Assembly: GCA_040878325.1 (NCBI GenBank)
Contig: JBBDMM010000006.1
Span: forward strand, 246,015 to 306,283
DNA: 60,269 nucleotides
DNA from: Acidimicrobiia bacterium
GTDB taxonomy: Bacteria > Actinomycetota > Acidimicrobiia > Spongiisociales > UBA11373
Direction of reading: 5' to 3'
The notes beneath the pieces are model-generated. The model ran no database searches and was not told the DNA's origin. It saw nothing but the letters and a program-made list of their open reading frames with translations. The first letter of the stretch is position 1, and every line of letters starts with the position of its first letter. The position numbers and the translations under genes were made by a program. This document shows, in pieces, positions 9,002-17,677 of this stretch.

Positions 9002-9087
9002 GGTCCATGGTCCATGGCCAGAGCGACGACGGCGGGGGCGGCCCGCCGCTTCCTGCCGGTAGCGGGCAGCGGGAAGCGGGTAGCGTC
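9002..9087. repeat. Heptamer tandem arrays GGTCCAT and (T/C/A)AGCGGG
   Basis: Two copies of GGTCCAT (9002-9015) and three copies of NAGCGGG (9060-9080) plus a partial fourth, both with a strict 7-bp period. They lie between the phospholipase promoter and the tRNA-Arg 3'-end copy. Confidence 0.7.
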
Positions 9088-9090
9088 TCG

Positions 9091-9123
9091 GTTGCACGCC
9101 CGGAGGGACTCGAACCCCCAACC
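9091..9123 (-). repeat. Duplicated 3' end of tRNA-Arg
   Basis: A 33-bp exact copy of 9226-9258. It covers the T-arm, the 3' acceptor strand and five flanking bases of tRNA-Arg(ACG), placed 135 bp downstream of that gene. No 5' half is present. Confidence 0.88.
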
Positions 9124-9189
9124 AGTCATTGGGGTGCGGAGCGCTGTGGAGTGGGGTTTCGAGCCCGGTTAGGGGTCGAAACGCTGCGA

Positions 9190-9211
9190 CGGTCGGCCCT
9201 TGGGCCGACTG
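9190..9211 (-). terminator. Hairpin downstream of tRNA-Arg
   Basis: A perfect 8-bp stem GTCGGCCC/GGGCCGAC with a TT loop, extendable by two pairs, begins 19 nt past the tRNA-Arg 3' end. It is a probable terminator and occupies the same relative position as the tRNA-Ser hairpin. Confidence 0.6.
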
Positions 9212-9229
9212 GTGGCCGCGGGGACGTTG

Positions 9230-9303
9230 CACGCCCGGAGGGACTCGAACCCCCAACCTCCTGGTCCGTAGCCAGACGCTCTATCCAATTGAGCTACGGG
9301 CGC
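9230..9303 (-). tRNA. tRNA-Arg(ACG)
   Basis: 74 nt with acceptor stem GCGCCCG/CGGGCGT (one G-U pair), anticodon loop CTACGGA (anticodon ACG), T-loop TTCGAGT and discriminator G. CCA is not encoded. A34 is the expected target of TadA, encoded at 89-547. Confidence 0.96.
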
Positions 9304-9516
9304 ATTCACTCACTTCCAACCGGCCGCCCACTGGGGACCTTCCGGGGCATCGCGAGCAGTCGGCATCGTAGCCGCGGGAGGAGTTCGCATCGGTGGTGAG
9401 TTTGTCGCTCAGGGCGGGTACGGGGCTACGCCGTTCACTCGGTGCGATCGCGGTGGACGCCCCACCCGCGGCGGTCGCGCGCCGGGTAACTTCCCGGCAA
9501 CAGGAGGACATGACCA

Positions 9517-11037
9517 GTGTCGTTCGATGTTCACGACCAGGCTGCTTACGACGCGCTGCAGAAGAAGCTGATCCCGCTCTGGAAGTCGCTCCAGAGCATC
9601 AACACCGACCCGCAGACCATCGTGGTGGTTCCCTCCGCCGAGTTCGACCTAGAGCTCTCGCCCACCGAACTACAGGCGATCGAGGAGCGGTACCTGTTCT
9701 TCCTGCTGCTGCTCCGCCAGCCTCGAGCCCGGCTGATCTACGTGACCGGCCAGTCGATCCACCCCGACATCGTCGACTACTACCTCGACCTGATGCCTGG
9801 AGTGGTTTCGAGCCACGCCCGTAAGCGGCTGTACATGGTCTCCCCGATGGAGGCCACCCCCCGTCCACTCACCGACAAGATCCTCTCCCGGCCCCGGCTG
9901 ATCGAGAGGATCCGCTCGTTGATCATCGACCCGGACCGCGCCCACCTCGTGCCCTACTGGGCGACCTGGAAGGACCGCGAGCTGGCGATGCGGCTGGGCA
10001 TCCCCATGTACGGAGCCGACCCCAAGGACTCCCACCTCGGTACCAAGACCTCGAGCCGGAGGCTGTTCGCGGAATCCGGGGTCAACCATCCCATTGGCCA
10101 CCAGGACCTGCCCGACCGGGAAGCAGTCGCCGATGCGCTGGTTCGGATGCGCCAGGCGAAGCCCGGCATGCGCGCGGTGGTGATCAAGCACAACGAGGGG
10201 GTGTCGGGCTACGGCAACTCGATCCTTGGGCTCGACGGGCTTCCCCCGGCCGGCGACTCTGATGAGGCCCCGGCCATCCATGATCTGCTCGATCGGATCC
10301 CGGTCGAGGCACCAGGTACACCCGAGAAGTACTGGTCGATGTTCGCCCGCGAGGGCGGGATCGTCGAGGAGATGGTCAGCGGAGCCGAGGTGCGCAGCCC
10401 CAGCGCGCAGCTGCGGGTCACCCCCCTGGGCAAGGTGCAGCTGCTCTCGACTCACGACCAGATCCTCGGAGGGGAGAGCGGCCAGATCTTCCTCGGTTCC
10501 CGGTTCCCGGCTGACCCGGCGTATGCGCCGATGATCAGCGTCGACGCCCTCAAGGTGGGTGAGCGCCTCGCCGCCCTGGGGGTGATCGGGCGCTTCGCCC
10601 TCGACTTCGTGGTGACCCGCGACGGGTCGGGACCGTGGTCTTCGTACGCCATCGAGATCAACCTCCGTAAAGGCGGAACCACCCATGGGTTCCTCACCCT
10701 GCAGTTCCTCACGGATGGCCGCTACGACCCCGAGGAGAGCGTGTTCACCGCTCCGAGTGGCAAGCGCAAGTTCTATGTGGCCAGCGACCATCTCGAGGTC
10801 CCGGGGCTGCAGGCATTGACCCCAACCGATGTGTTCGACGTCGCACTGATGCGTGGCCTGCATTTCGACCAGTCGACCCAGGTGGGAGCGGCCTTCCACA
10901 TGCTGTGCTCGGTTCCCGAGCTCGGCCAACTCGGCGCCACCTGTGTGGGCGACTCGCCCGAGGAGGCGCAGGAGCGATTCGAACAGACGGAGAGGGTACT
11001 GGCTGAGGAGGCGGCGTCCGATCAGGGCAGCGGCTGA
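9517..11037 (+). CDS. PGM1-like ATP-grasp peptide ligase
   Basis: A 506-residue ATP-grasp protein resembling the peptide ligase PGM1 of pheganomycin biosynthesis, which joins a nonproteinogenic amino-acid unit to a peptide. The ATP-grasp core spans about residues 150-390: VVIKHNEGVSGYGNS is the ATP-binding Lys/Gly loop, VEEMVSG follows, and YAIEINLRKGGTTHG is the metal-binding stretch. A C-terminal PGM1-type domain follows. The start is certain: AGGAGG lies 9 nt before GTG 9517, while the nearby ATG at 9510 is out of frame. No precursor peptide or amidinotransferase gene is adjacent, so its substrate is unknown. It overlaps the converging Tat/Cys-rich gene by 16 bp. Confidence 0.82.
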   Translation: MSFDVHDQAAYDALQKKLIPLWKSLQSINTDPQTIVVVPSAEFDLELSPTELQAIEERYLFFLLLLRQPRARLIYVTGQSIHPDIVDYYLDLMPGVVSSHARKRLYMVSPMEATPRPLTDKILSRPRLIERIRSLIIDPDRAHLVPYWATWKDRELAMRLGIPMYGADPKDSHLGTKTSSRRLFAESGVNHPIGHQDLPDREAVADALVRMRQAKPGMRAVVIKHNEGVSGYGNSILGLDGLPPAGDSDEAPAIHDLLDRIPVEAPGTPEKYWSMFAREGGIVEEMVSGAEVRSPSAQLRVTPLGKVQLLSTHDQILGGESGQIFLGSRFPADPAYAPMISVDALKVGERLAALGVIGRFALDFVVTRDGSGPWSSYAIEINLRKGGTTHGFLTLQFLTDGRYDPEESVFTAPSGKRKFYVASDHLEVPGLQALTPTDVFDVALMRGLHFDQSTQVGAAFHMLCSVPELGQLGATCVGDSPEEAQERFEQTERVLAEEAASDQGSG

Positions 11038-11491
11038 GGTTCGAGTTCGGGCGCCCCCTCGCATTGCGGGTGCCCACACAAACAGGTGATGCCCGCCCCG
11101 CTCTCCGCCATGCAGGCCTGATCACAGAACCCACCGACGTCGGTGACCTGGCAGGTACACGGTGAGTGGCCGCGGCCGCTTCGGGTTCCCACAGAGCGTC
11201 GCGGGGGATGTGATAACGACCTCCCACCGTCGCCGCCGCCTGGGCCGACATCCGGTCGAGGAAGAAGAGGGTGATTGCGGAGGCGGTCGCCGTCTTCAGA
11301 AACTCCCGGCGGTCGATGCGGAGGCGTCTGGCTGCCCGGTCGCACTGCTGTCGGGCGAGGCGGAGTGCCTCGGTGACCGTGGGCCCGAGCGGCTGGGGAA
11401 GAAACTCGCCGTTCGAGACAGGTCCGGCTTGATCGGAAGGCCTGGGTCCTCCTCCCGCCAGTCCATGCCGCCCCCTCGCGGTCGCCGTCAT
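11022..11491 (-). pseudogene. Frameshifted Tat-signal / Cys-rich protein gene
   Basis: One frame from ATG 11491 encodes a start resembling Tat-exported amidohydrolases: LPQPLGPTVTEALRLAR, then a twin-arginine motif DRREFLKTA, a hydrophobic core, and GGRYHIPRDALWEPEA. Around 11160-11185 the coding character (GC-rich third positions) moves to the -1 frame. That frame encodes a tail with seven Cys in about 31 residues (CTC...CDQAC...CLCGHPQC) and stops at 11022. Either a 1-base indel (mutation or assembly error) or a programmed -1 shift would join them. If joined, the product is an exported Cys-rich protein of roughly 155 residues. I cannot name the tail. Confidence 0.5.
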
Positions 11492-11530
11492 CAATGTAAC
11501 CCGAGGTGGGGGTATCGAAGGGGGAGGCTG

Positions 11531-12439
11531 TTACACCACCAGTTCGAGCAGCCCCGGAAGGTTGGTGAACGTCGCCGGGGTGACACCGACCATCTCTCCA
11601 TCGGCCTCGATCGGCACGGGCCGCTCGGTATGGATGGCGACCTCGCGACCCGACATCTGGATGATCAGATCGTCGGGCAGATGAGTGCCCCGGTAGATCT
11701 TCGGTATCAGGGTGAACGCCTGCCGTTTGGGGCCGATGTTCACCTGGATGTCGAATCGACCGTCGCCTGTATCTGAATGGGGCGAGATCTGCATTCCTCC
11801 ACCGAGGTACCTCCCGTTCGCCACCAGGGCGTTGTGAGCCAGTCCCGTGTATGAGGCATCGCCTGCCGACACCGTCATTTCGACCGGGTCGAAGCCCGCC
11901 AGCGATGGCCAGAAGGCGATCAGGTACCGCGCCTTCCCGAACCAGCGAGGCAACCGCTCGGCTCGCTCGACGGTGGCGGCTGCCATCCCCGCCTCGGCGG
12001 CGTTGACGAAATACCTGATGACCGGCTCGGTTCCAGAGACGGGACTGCAGGCGATCTTCCCCACGTCGAGACGCCGGGTCCGGCCGGCGATCCCGGTCAG
12101 TTCGTGATCGACGTGCTTGGGAAAGCCGAAGCTGCGGGCGAAGTCGGCCCCCGATCCGGCCGCCACCACCCCCAATGAAGCAGACGACACCGGGCGATCT
12201 CGATCGATGAGCCCATTGGCCACCTCGTTGACGGTGCCGTCGCCACCGACGGCGACCACCGTCTCGAATCCGCCCAGCGCAGCCGCCCTGGCGAGGTCGA
12301 CGGCATGCCCCCGGTGGGTGGTCTCGTGTACTTCGACGTCGAGGCCCGCCTCGGCCAGTGTCACGAGCAACCGGGTCAATTCGCGGCCGACTCTCCCGCG
12401 TCCGGCTCTCGGGTTGACCACGAGGGCGATGCGGCGCAT
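11531..12439 (-). CDS. Diacylglycerol kinase-family lipid kinase
   Basis: A 302-residue DagK/YegS-type lipid kinase that would phosphorylate diacylglycerol or a related lipid using ATP. It begins with VVNPRAGRGR, and the nucleotide-binding loop is VAVGGDGTVNEVANGL. The C-terminal beta-sandwich ends with IPIEADGEMVGVTPATF, the family's DGE motif. Length is normal. The ATG is preceded at 6 nt by TAGCCT, a leaderless-type -10 box. It diverges from the GGDEF-EAL gene. Confidence 0.9.
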   Translation of the reverse strand: MRRIALVVNPRAGRGRVGRELTRLLVTLAEAGLDVEVHETTHRGHAVDLARAAALGGFETVVAVGGDGTVNEVANGLIDRDRPVSSASLGVVAAGSGADFARSFGFPKHVDHELTGIAGRTRRLDVGKIACSPVSGTEPVIRYFVNAAEAGMAAATVERAERLPRWFGKARYLIAFWPSLAGFDPVEMTVSAGDASYTGLAHNALVANGRYLGGGMQISPHSDTGDGRFDIQVNIGPKRQAFTLIPKIYRGTHLPDDLIIQMSGREVAIHTERPVPIEADGEMVGVTPATFTNLPGLLELVV

Positions 12440-12559
12440 CGGGCGAGGCTAACTGGTGCCGCGATGGGCCGGATACGGCGGCGTGGCTCGACGATTTGCC
12501 CGAAAGCGGCGCCTCCGTTGGGCTTCAGGCGCCCACTGCTCCGACCGACAACATTGAAG

Positions 12560-15136
12560 ATGAATGAGGAAGCACCCGGGTCGCCGGACGCCCCGGATGG
12601 TCTCGAGAGTCGGCGCATCCACGTGCTCGGCGTGGCCGTCGCAATGGCAGGAGCGGGCGCGCTCCTGTACTTCTTTGCGCTCGTTCCGACCCCCTTCGCG
12701 GCCCCTTTCGAGATACCCATCTGGCTGATCGCGTTGGCGTTCGCGGCCACCGAAGTGTTCAATATTCGACTACACGTCCGTGCCAACGCTCACACCGTGT
12801 CGATGAGCGAGATCCCCCTGATACTCGGCGTGGTTTTTGCCGGCCCGGCAGCACTGATCGTCGGACGCCTGGTCGGCGCGGGTGTGGCGCGGGCCGTTCG
12901 ACGCAAGCAACCCCCCTATCGGATGGCTTTCAACCTCGCCCTCTTCTTTCTGGAGACGGTGGTCGCACTGACGGCATATGGCTTCATTCTCGATGGTCGG
13001 TCGCCGGTATCCATGGCCGGTCTCGGCGTGGGCATGGTCGCGTTGACCACCTCGATGGTCGTCACCGCCGGCTTCGTGACCCTCGCGGTGTGGCTCGACC
13101 GTCCGGGGCGCGCCCTCGGTGCCGTAGCCCGGTCGATGGGCTCGGGGATGGTGATCTCTTTCCTTTCGGCAGTCGTAGGCATCGTCAGCCTTGTCGTCGC
13201 CTGGCGTGACCCCCTCGCCCTGGTGGCAGTGGCGGTGGTCGCCGGCGGCATGTACGGCGCTCTGCGCGTCTACGGCTCCCTCAGCCAGAGGTTCGAGGAC
13301 CTGGAGTCCGTCTATGCCTTCACCAGTTCCGTCGACGCCGCCGTCGACACCGACGAGCTCATCGAGGCGACCCTTAGTCAGACCGTGGAGCTCTTCGATG
13401 CCGAGTTCGCCGAGGTCGTCATGGCGCGGGGGGTCGGATCGACCGCGGTCACTCGTACCGCCGATGGATCGCTGCAGCGGCGACCGGCCCCGCCGGGCGT
13501 GGTCGAGGCCATCACGGCTCACGTCGACGGGACCGCGGTGTTCCGGCTCTCGGAGCTGGATTCGGCAATCGTCGCCCACTACTCGTCCAAGGGGGTGACC
13601 GACGCGATGGCGGCGCTGCTGGCTGGAGGCGGTGGAACCGCCACGATGATCGTCGTCGGTCGCGGCCGCAGGGGAGGCGGGTTCACGTCGGATCAGATGC
13701 GGCTCTTCGACTCCCTCGCCCGACAGGCAAGGCTGTCATTCGAGCGCGGTCGGCTGGTCGACCGGCTGCGGCGTGAAGCCGGCCAGAAGGAGCACCAGGC
13801 GCTCCACGACGCGCTCACCAACCTGCCGAACCGACTCCATTTCTCGATCGTCGTCGAGGATGCCCTGCGCAAGGCCCAGGAACGCGGCGGGCGTCTTGCG
13901 GTCCTCCTCGTCGACCTCGACCGGTTCAAGGAGGTCAACGACACGCTCGGGCATCAGCGCGGGGACGTGCTCCTCCAGGAGATGGCGCTCCGCCTCAGCG
14001 ATGCGTTGGGGGGCGATGAGCACATCGCTCGGCTCGGCGGGGACGAGTTCGGCATCATGCTTCGTGACATCGCCGGCATCAGTGAGGCCGTCGATTGGGC
14101 CCGCAAGATCGGTCGAGCCCTCCACCGACCGTTTCTCAACGAGGGCCTGGCGATTCAGGTGTCGGGGAGCATCGGCATCGCCATGGCACCCGACCACGGA
14201 ACGGACGGCACCACACTCTTACGCCGTGCCGATGTCGCGATGTATGAGGCAAAATCGGTGGGCTCCTCGTTCGAGGTGTACGACCCGCGGCAAGACCAAT
14301 ACAGCACACGCCGACTCGCGATGGCCGCAGAACTTCGTGATGCCCTCGATCAGGGTTCGATCGCCATCGACTATCAGCCGCAGGCACGGCTGCTGGATGG
14401 CGCCCCGGTCGGGGTCGAAGCGCTCGCCCGGTGGTTGCACCCCCGGCACGGTGCCGTCCCCCCCGACGAGTTCATCGAACTGGCCGAGCGAACCGGGCTC
14501 ATCCGCCCGCTCACCGAACACGTTCTGCGCACCGCCTTCCGCGATGTGATGCGGCTGCGGTCCGACGGCCACAAGATCTCGGTTTCGGTGAATATCGCCG
14601 CCGCCTCCCTCACCGACGAGGAGTTCCCCGACCTGGTGGCTCGCCTCATCGGAGAAAACGACGTCGACCCGCAGGCGGTCACCCTGGAGGTCACCGAGAC
14701 CACGATGATGACCGATTCGGCCCGCGCCCGACTGGTGTTGAACGCCCTCGACGAATTGGGTGTAAAGCTGGCGATCGACGACTTCGGCACCGGCTACTCC
14801 TCGCTTGCCTACTTGAGCAACTTGCCGGTCGATGAGGTGAAGATCGACCGCACCTTCGTGATGGACATGGCCGTCGATCAGCGGTTGGCCAAGATCGTTA
14901 CCTCGACCACCAGCCTGGTCCACAGCCTCGGCCTCGTCGTGGTCGCCGAAGGGGTGGAGAACCACGGCACCTGGGATTTGCTCAAGGCAGCTGGATGCGA
15001 TGTGGCCCAGGGCTACTACCTGAGCCGGCCGATGTCGTTCACCGACCTCAGCGCTTGGCTCGCTTCGGGGGCCGTCCCGATGGGGGATGGGGGTCCGCGA
15101 GTCACTTTCGGCGGCATGACCGCCGAGTCGGCGTGA
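12560..15136 (+). CDS. Membrane GAF-GGDEF-EAL cyclic-di-GMP protein
   Basis: An 858-residue protein with several transmembrane helices (about 15-235), a GAF-like sensor region (about 265-405), a diguanylate cyclase domain with intact GGDEF (about 493-497) and an EAL phosphodiesterase domain. In the EAL domain, EAL is at about 620-622, and the metal-binding stretches ETTMM and IDDFGTGYSSL and the terminal VAEGVEN are present. Both active sites look intact, so it could make and degrade c-di-GMP; which activity dominates cannot be told. The start at ATG 12560 (MNEEAPGSP) leaves a normal cytoplasmic N-terminus; the open frame extends upstream into the divergent lipid kinase gene. Confidence 0.9.
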   Translation: MNEEAPGSPDAPDGLESRRIHVLGVAVAMAGAGALLYFFALVPTPFAAPFEIPIWLIALAFAATEVFNIRLHVRANAHTVSMSEIPLILGVVFAGPAALIVGRLVGAGVARAVRRKQPPYRMAFNLALFFLETVVALTAYGFILDGRSPVSMAGLGVGMVALTTSMVVTAGFVTLAVWLDRPGRALGAVARSMGSGMVISFLSAVVGIVSLVVAWRDPLALVAVAVVAGGMYGALRVYGSLSQRFEDLESVYAFTSSVDAAVDTDELIEATLSQTVELFDAEFAEVVMARGVGSTAVTRTADGSLQRRPAPPGVVEAITAHVDGTAVFRLSELDSAIVAHYSSKGVTDAMAALLAGGGGTATMIVVGRGRRGGGFTSDQMRLFDSLARQARLSFERGRLVDRLRREAGQKEHQALHDALTNLPNRLHFSIVVEDALRKAQERGGRLAVLLVDLDRFKEVNDTLGHQRGDVLLQEMALRLSDALGGDEHIARLGGDEFGIMLRDIAGISEAVDWARKIGRALHRPFLNEGLAIQVSGSIGIAMAPDHGTDGTTLLRRADVAMYEAKSVGSSFEVYDPRQDQYSTRRLAMAAELRDALDQGSIAIDYQPQARLLDGAPVGVEALARWLHPRHGAVPPDEFIELAERTGLIRPLTEHVLRTAFRDVMRLRSDGHKISVSVNIAAASLTDEEFPDLVARLIGENDVDPQAVTLEVTETTMMTDSARARLVLNALDELGVKLAIDDFGTGYSSLAYLSNLPVDEVKIDRTFVMDMAVDQRLAKIVTSTTSLVHSLGLVVVAEGVENHGTWDLLKAAGCDVAQGYYLSRPMSFTDLSAWLASGAVPMGDGGPRVTFGGMTAESA

Positions 15137-15345
15137 CTAGTACGACCGTGCCATCGGTCGATTAGTCCTCTTCTTCTCGGCTGTGCGGCCGATACAGGAC
15201 CCATAAGGTCACGATCCACTCCCACTCGACCCCGGCTGCGGCGTTCCCCGCGCTTTGCCCCCACCGGCATGGCAGCTGGACCTGATCGATCTGAATCGTG
15301 ACCGCAGTCGCGGGCCCGCAAGGGCCCCGTGACTCGCGTTCGGGG
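15137..15345. other. Intergenic region without a clear gene
   Basis: 209 bp between two convergent genes. The minus strand holds a protein-like stretch ending VEWEWIVTLWVLYRPHS at 15162, but it has no start codon between the preceding gene's end and the stretch, so it may be a gene remnant. No strong terminator is seen. Confidence 0.35.
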
Positions 15346-16848
15346 TCAGCGGACGGGAGTGATTCGGTAGAGATCCCCTGAGAGCGTGGCCACGTAGAGC
15401 TCACCGTCGGCATCCATCCCGAACGATGTCACGAGGTGGCCGGTGCTCGCGATCCAGGTGGTCAGCTCTTCGGCATCGCCGCCGGCGTGGCGGAACGACT
15501 TGATGAACCCCCGGCAGAAGTCACTGAAGAGGTAGTGGCCGTCGAGTTCGGGCATCCGGTCTCCGCGATACACGTACCCGCCGATCACCGAGCACACCCC
15601 CGTCGAGTGATCTTCCTCATGCACCGGGAGTACGGTGCCGGCAGAACTACAACCACTGGATGGGCTGTGGCAATCGGTTCCTTCGAGGATGGGCCACCCG
15701 TAGTTGAGGCCCCCTGACGAGACCGACGAGACGTTCACTTCCTCGCGTGTGGACTGGCCGACGTCACCGACGTAGATGAGCCCCTGGTCCATCGAGAACC
15801 GCCACGGGTTCCTGAGCCCATAGGCCCAGATCTCATCGGCCCCCGCGCCACCCACGAACGGATTGGTTGCAGGTGAGGCATAGGGAGTGGCTGTATCGAC
15901 GTCGAGGCGAATGATCGTTCCGAGGAGACTCGTGGTGTCCTGGGCCTCGTGGCCTCCGGTGCCGCCGTCGCCGATCGAGGCGTAGAGATAGCCGTCTGCA
16001 CCGAATGCGAGGTTGCCCCCGTTGTGATTGGTGGCGTCGCCGTGTTCGATCTCGATGATGTCCGAGCCGGAATCGGGGTCGATCGGCCAACTGCCATCGT
16101 CCTCGAACTCCTCGATCTTGATGTCTCCGTTTGGCTGGGTGAAGAACACGAAGAAGCGGCCGTTCTCGACGAATGCGGGGTGGAATGCCAGCCCCAGCAC
16201 CCCTTGCTCGCTCCCAGTCGAGATCCGCCCGGTGAGATCCAGCAGCGGCGTGGAGTGGTGTCCTCCCGGTCCGATCTCCCAGATCGGCCCTGATTGGCCC
16301 ACCAGGAAGAGCCGGGGGTCACCCGGGGGCGAGACCGCGACGCCCGCTTGGTGGCCGGGCGGCAGGCTGGCGATGAGGGTCAGGGCAAGTCCCCGCAGGC
16401 ACGAGGAGCGGACTTCCGCCGAGAAGCACTTGTCACGGCTCCGTCCGCCGTGAACCACATCGAATCCGCCGCCGCCGCGGATGACGTCGTTGCCTCTTCC
16501 ACCGAAGATCTCATCCGCGCCTGAACCGCCTCGAATCTGGTCGGCCCCTTTGCCGCCACGAATCTGATCGGATCCGCTGCTCCCGAAGATGATGTCGTGG
16601 CCGGAACCACCGTTGATGATGTCGTCACCGCCACCGCCGCAGATCACGTCGTTACCGCCACGGCCGCGGATGATGTCGTCGCCGGCGGTGCCGACGATCA
16701 CGTCATCCCCCGGGGTTCCGATCGTCGGTATGCCTGACGTCGCGACGATCGTCGCGGGCAGGCCGTTGCACTCGGGCACCCCGGCGGCGGCGCCCGTACC
16801 CGTGAGGGTGGTGGCCGCCATTGCGATGGCCATCACGATGCGTCGCAC
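15346..16848 (-). CDS. Secreted RTX-repeat / glucose-sorbosone dehydrogenase-like protein
   Basis: A 500-residue exported protein. A signal peptide (about 1-22) is followed by about ten nonapeptide RTX calcium-binding repeats (GGxGxDxIx type, about residues 48-135). A six-bladed beta-propeller then follows, as in PQQ-dependent soluble aldose/sorbosone dehydrogenases and HHIP-like proteins (GVLGLAFHPAF, IGDGGTGGHEAQD, YGLRNPWRFS, NYGWPILEG). RTX repeats usually sit at the C-terminus of type I secreted proteins, so an N-terminal block behind a signal peptide is unusual. Sugar-oxidising activity is a family inference only. The start is the second of two GTG codons, with GATACT 6 nt upstream. Confidence 0.85.
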   Translation of the reverse strand: MRRIVMAIAMAATTLTGTGAAAGVPECNGLPATIVATSGIPTIGTPGDDVIVGTAGDDIIRGRGGNDVICGGGGDDIINGGSGHDIIFGSSGSDQIRGGKGADQIRGGSGADEIFGGRGNDVIRGGGGFDVVHGGRSRDKCFSAEVRSSCLRGLALTLIASLPPGHQAGVAVSPPGDPRLFLVGQSGPIWEIGPGGHHSTPLLDLTGRISTGSEQGVLGLAFHPAFVENGRFFVFFTQPNGDIKIEEFEDDGSWPIDPDSGSDIIEIEHGDATNHNGGNLAFGADGYLYASIGDGGTGGHEAQDTTSLLGTIIRLDVDTATPYASPATNPFVGGAGADEIWAYGLRNPWRFSMDQGLIYVGDVGQSTREEVNVSSVSSGGLNYGWPILEGTDCHSPSSGCSSAGTVLPVHEEDHSTGVCSVIGGYVYRGDRMPELDGHYLFSDFCRGFIKSFRHAGGDAEELTTWIASTGHLVTSFGMDADGELYVATLSGDLYRITPVR

Positions 16849-16907
16849 CACCCCAGTATCCCCTGTTCCCGGGTGAAGAATGCCTTCCGAGATGCCGATG
16901 GGGTCGG

Positions 16908-17543
16908 ATGAAAACCCGGAATCGGTGGAGGCGTATCGGCAGGCCGCTGGTGTCGGCCGCCGTCGGCGGCTTGGTCGCGTGGTTTGCGTTCGTGGCCGAT
17001 CGGCCGGTACCGGTGCTCGACTTGTTCGACCTGGGGGTTCACGAGGCGGGGCATTTGCTCGGGGCTTGGCTGCCGAGACTGGCGATGTTTCTCGCCGGGT
17101 CGGTCGCCCAGGTGGCCTTCCCGCTGGTCATGGCCAGCTATTTCTGGGCCCGGGCTCGTGATGCGGCTGCTTCGGGGTTCTGCCTGGCCTGGGCGGGAGC
17201 ATCGGCCTGGGACGTATCGGTGTATGCCGGTGACGCAGTCACCCAATCGTTGCCTCTTGTCGGCGGCGGGGAGCACGACTGGGCCTACATCCTCGGCCCT
17301 CACGGGTTCGATGCCCTCCATATGACAGGGTCGGTGGCAGGGTCTATCGAGTTCTCGGGAGCCGTCATGGCCGTGCTCGGAATCGGCATTGCGCTGAAGT
17401 CCGCCGCAGCCGGAATCTCCCGGACGCCGTCGACGGTCTCTCGGATGCCGCCGCCGGCGCGAAGGTCGGTGGCGACCGCGCCGCACGATGGCGACCCGTG
17501 GCTTCCGGCCGCGGCGCTGCCGGTTCGGCACCCGGCAGACTGA
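16908..17543 (+). CDS. Membrane protein with HEAGH motif
   Basis: A 211-residue integral membrane protein with about four hydrophobic segments. VHEAGHLLGAWLP (about residues 45-57) follows the first membrane helix and matches the HExxH zinc motif of intramembrane or membrane-embedded metallopeptidases. A later Asp-containing membrane segment, ASAWDVSVYAGD, could provide the third ligand. I do not recognise a named family, and peptidase activity is inferred from the motif alone. The tail (about 165-211) is Pro/Arg-rich and likely cytoplasmic. I chose the ATG at 16908 (MKTRNRWRR), which gives a basic N-terminus before the first helix. Confidence 0.65.
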   Translation: MKTRNRWRRIGRPLVSAAVGGLVAWFAFVADRPVPVLDLFDLGVHEAGHLLGAWLPRLAMFLAGSVAQVAFPLVMASYFWARARDAAASGFCLAWAGASAWDVSVYAGDAVTQSLPLVGGGEHDWAYILGPHGFDALHMTGSVAGSIEFSGAVMAVLGIGIALKSAAAGISRTPSTVSRMPPPARRSVATAPHDGDPWLPAAALPVRHPAD

Positions 17544-17677
17544 CAGCTAGAGGTCCTCGCCGGATCGGGCGCGGTGTCGCCGTCACCATCGGATCGGGAG
17601 GTGTCGCGGCCGCCGAGGAGCGCCAGGGGCTTTGGGTCGGTTCGCCATCCTGCCGGTTGCGCCATACCTTCACGCGG

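Noticed and set aside
7844-9172. A 442-residue plus-strand ORF opposite the phospholipase
   Set aside because: It is antisense to a gene with clear domains, has shadow-type composition (Gly/Arg/Val/Glu-rich) and no recognisable motif.
6978-9256. Extension of the phospholipase to 818 residues
   Set aside because: The added segment reads through tRNA-Arg, its duplicate and heptamers; a GTG with a TAnnnT box at 8977 is a better start.
15162-15413. A small minus-strand gene ending LWVLYRPHSREEED
   Set aside because: The tail looks protein-like, but there is no start codon outside the preceding gene's coding region and no ribosome site.
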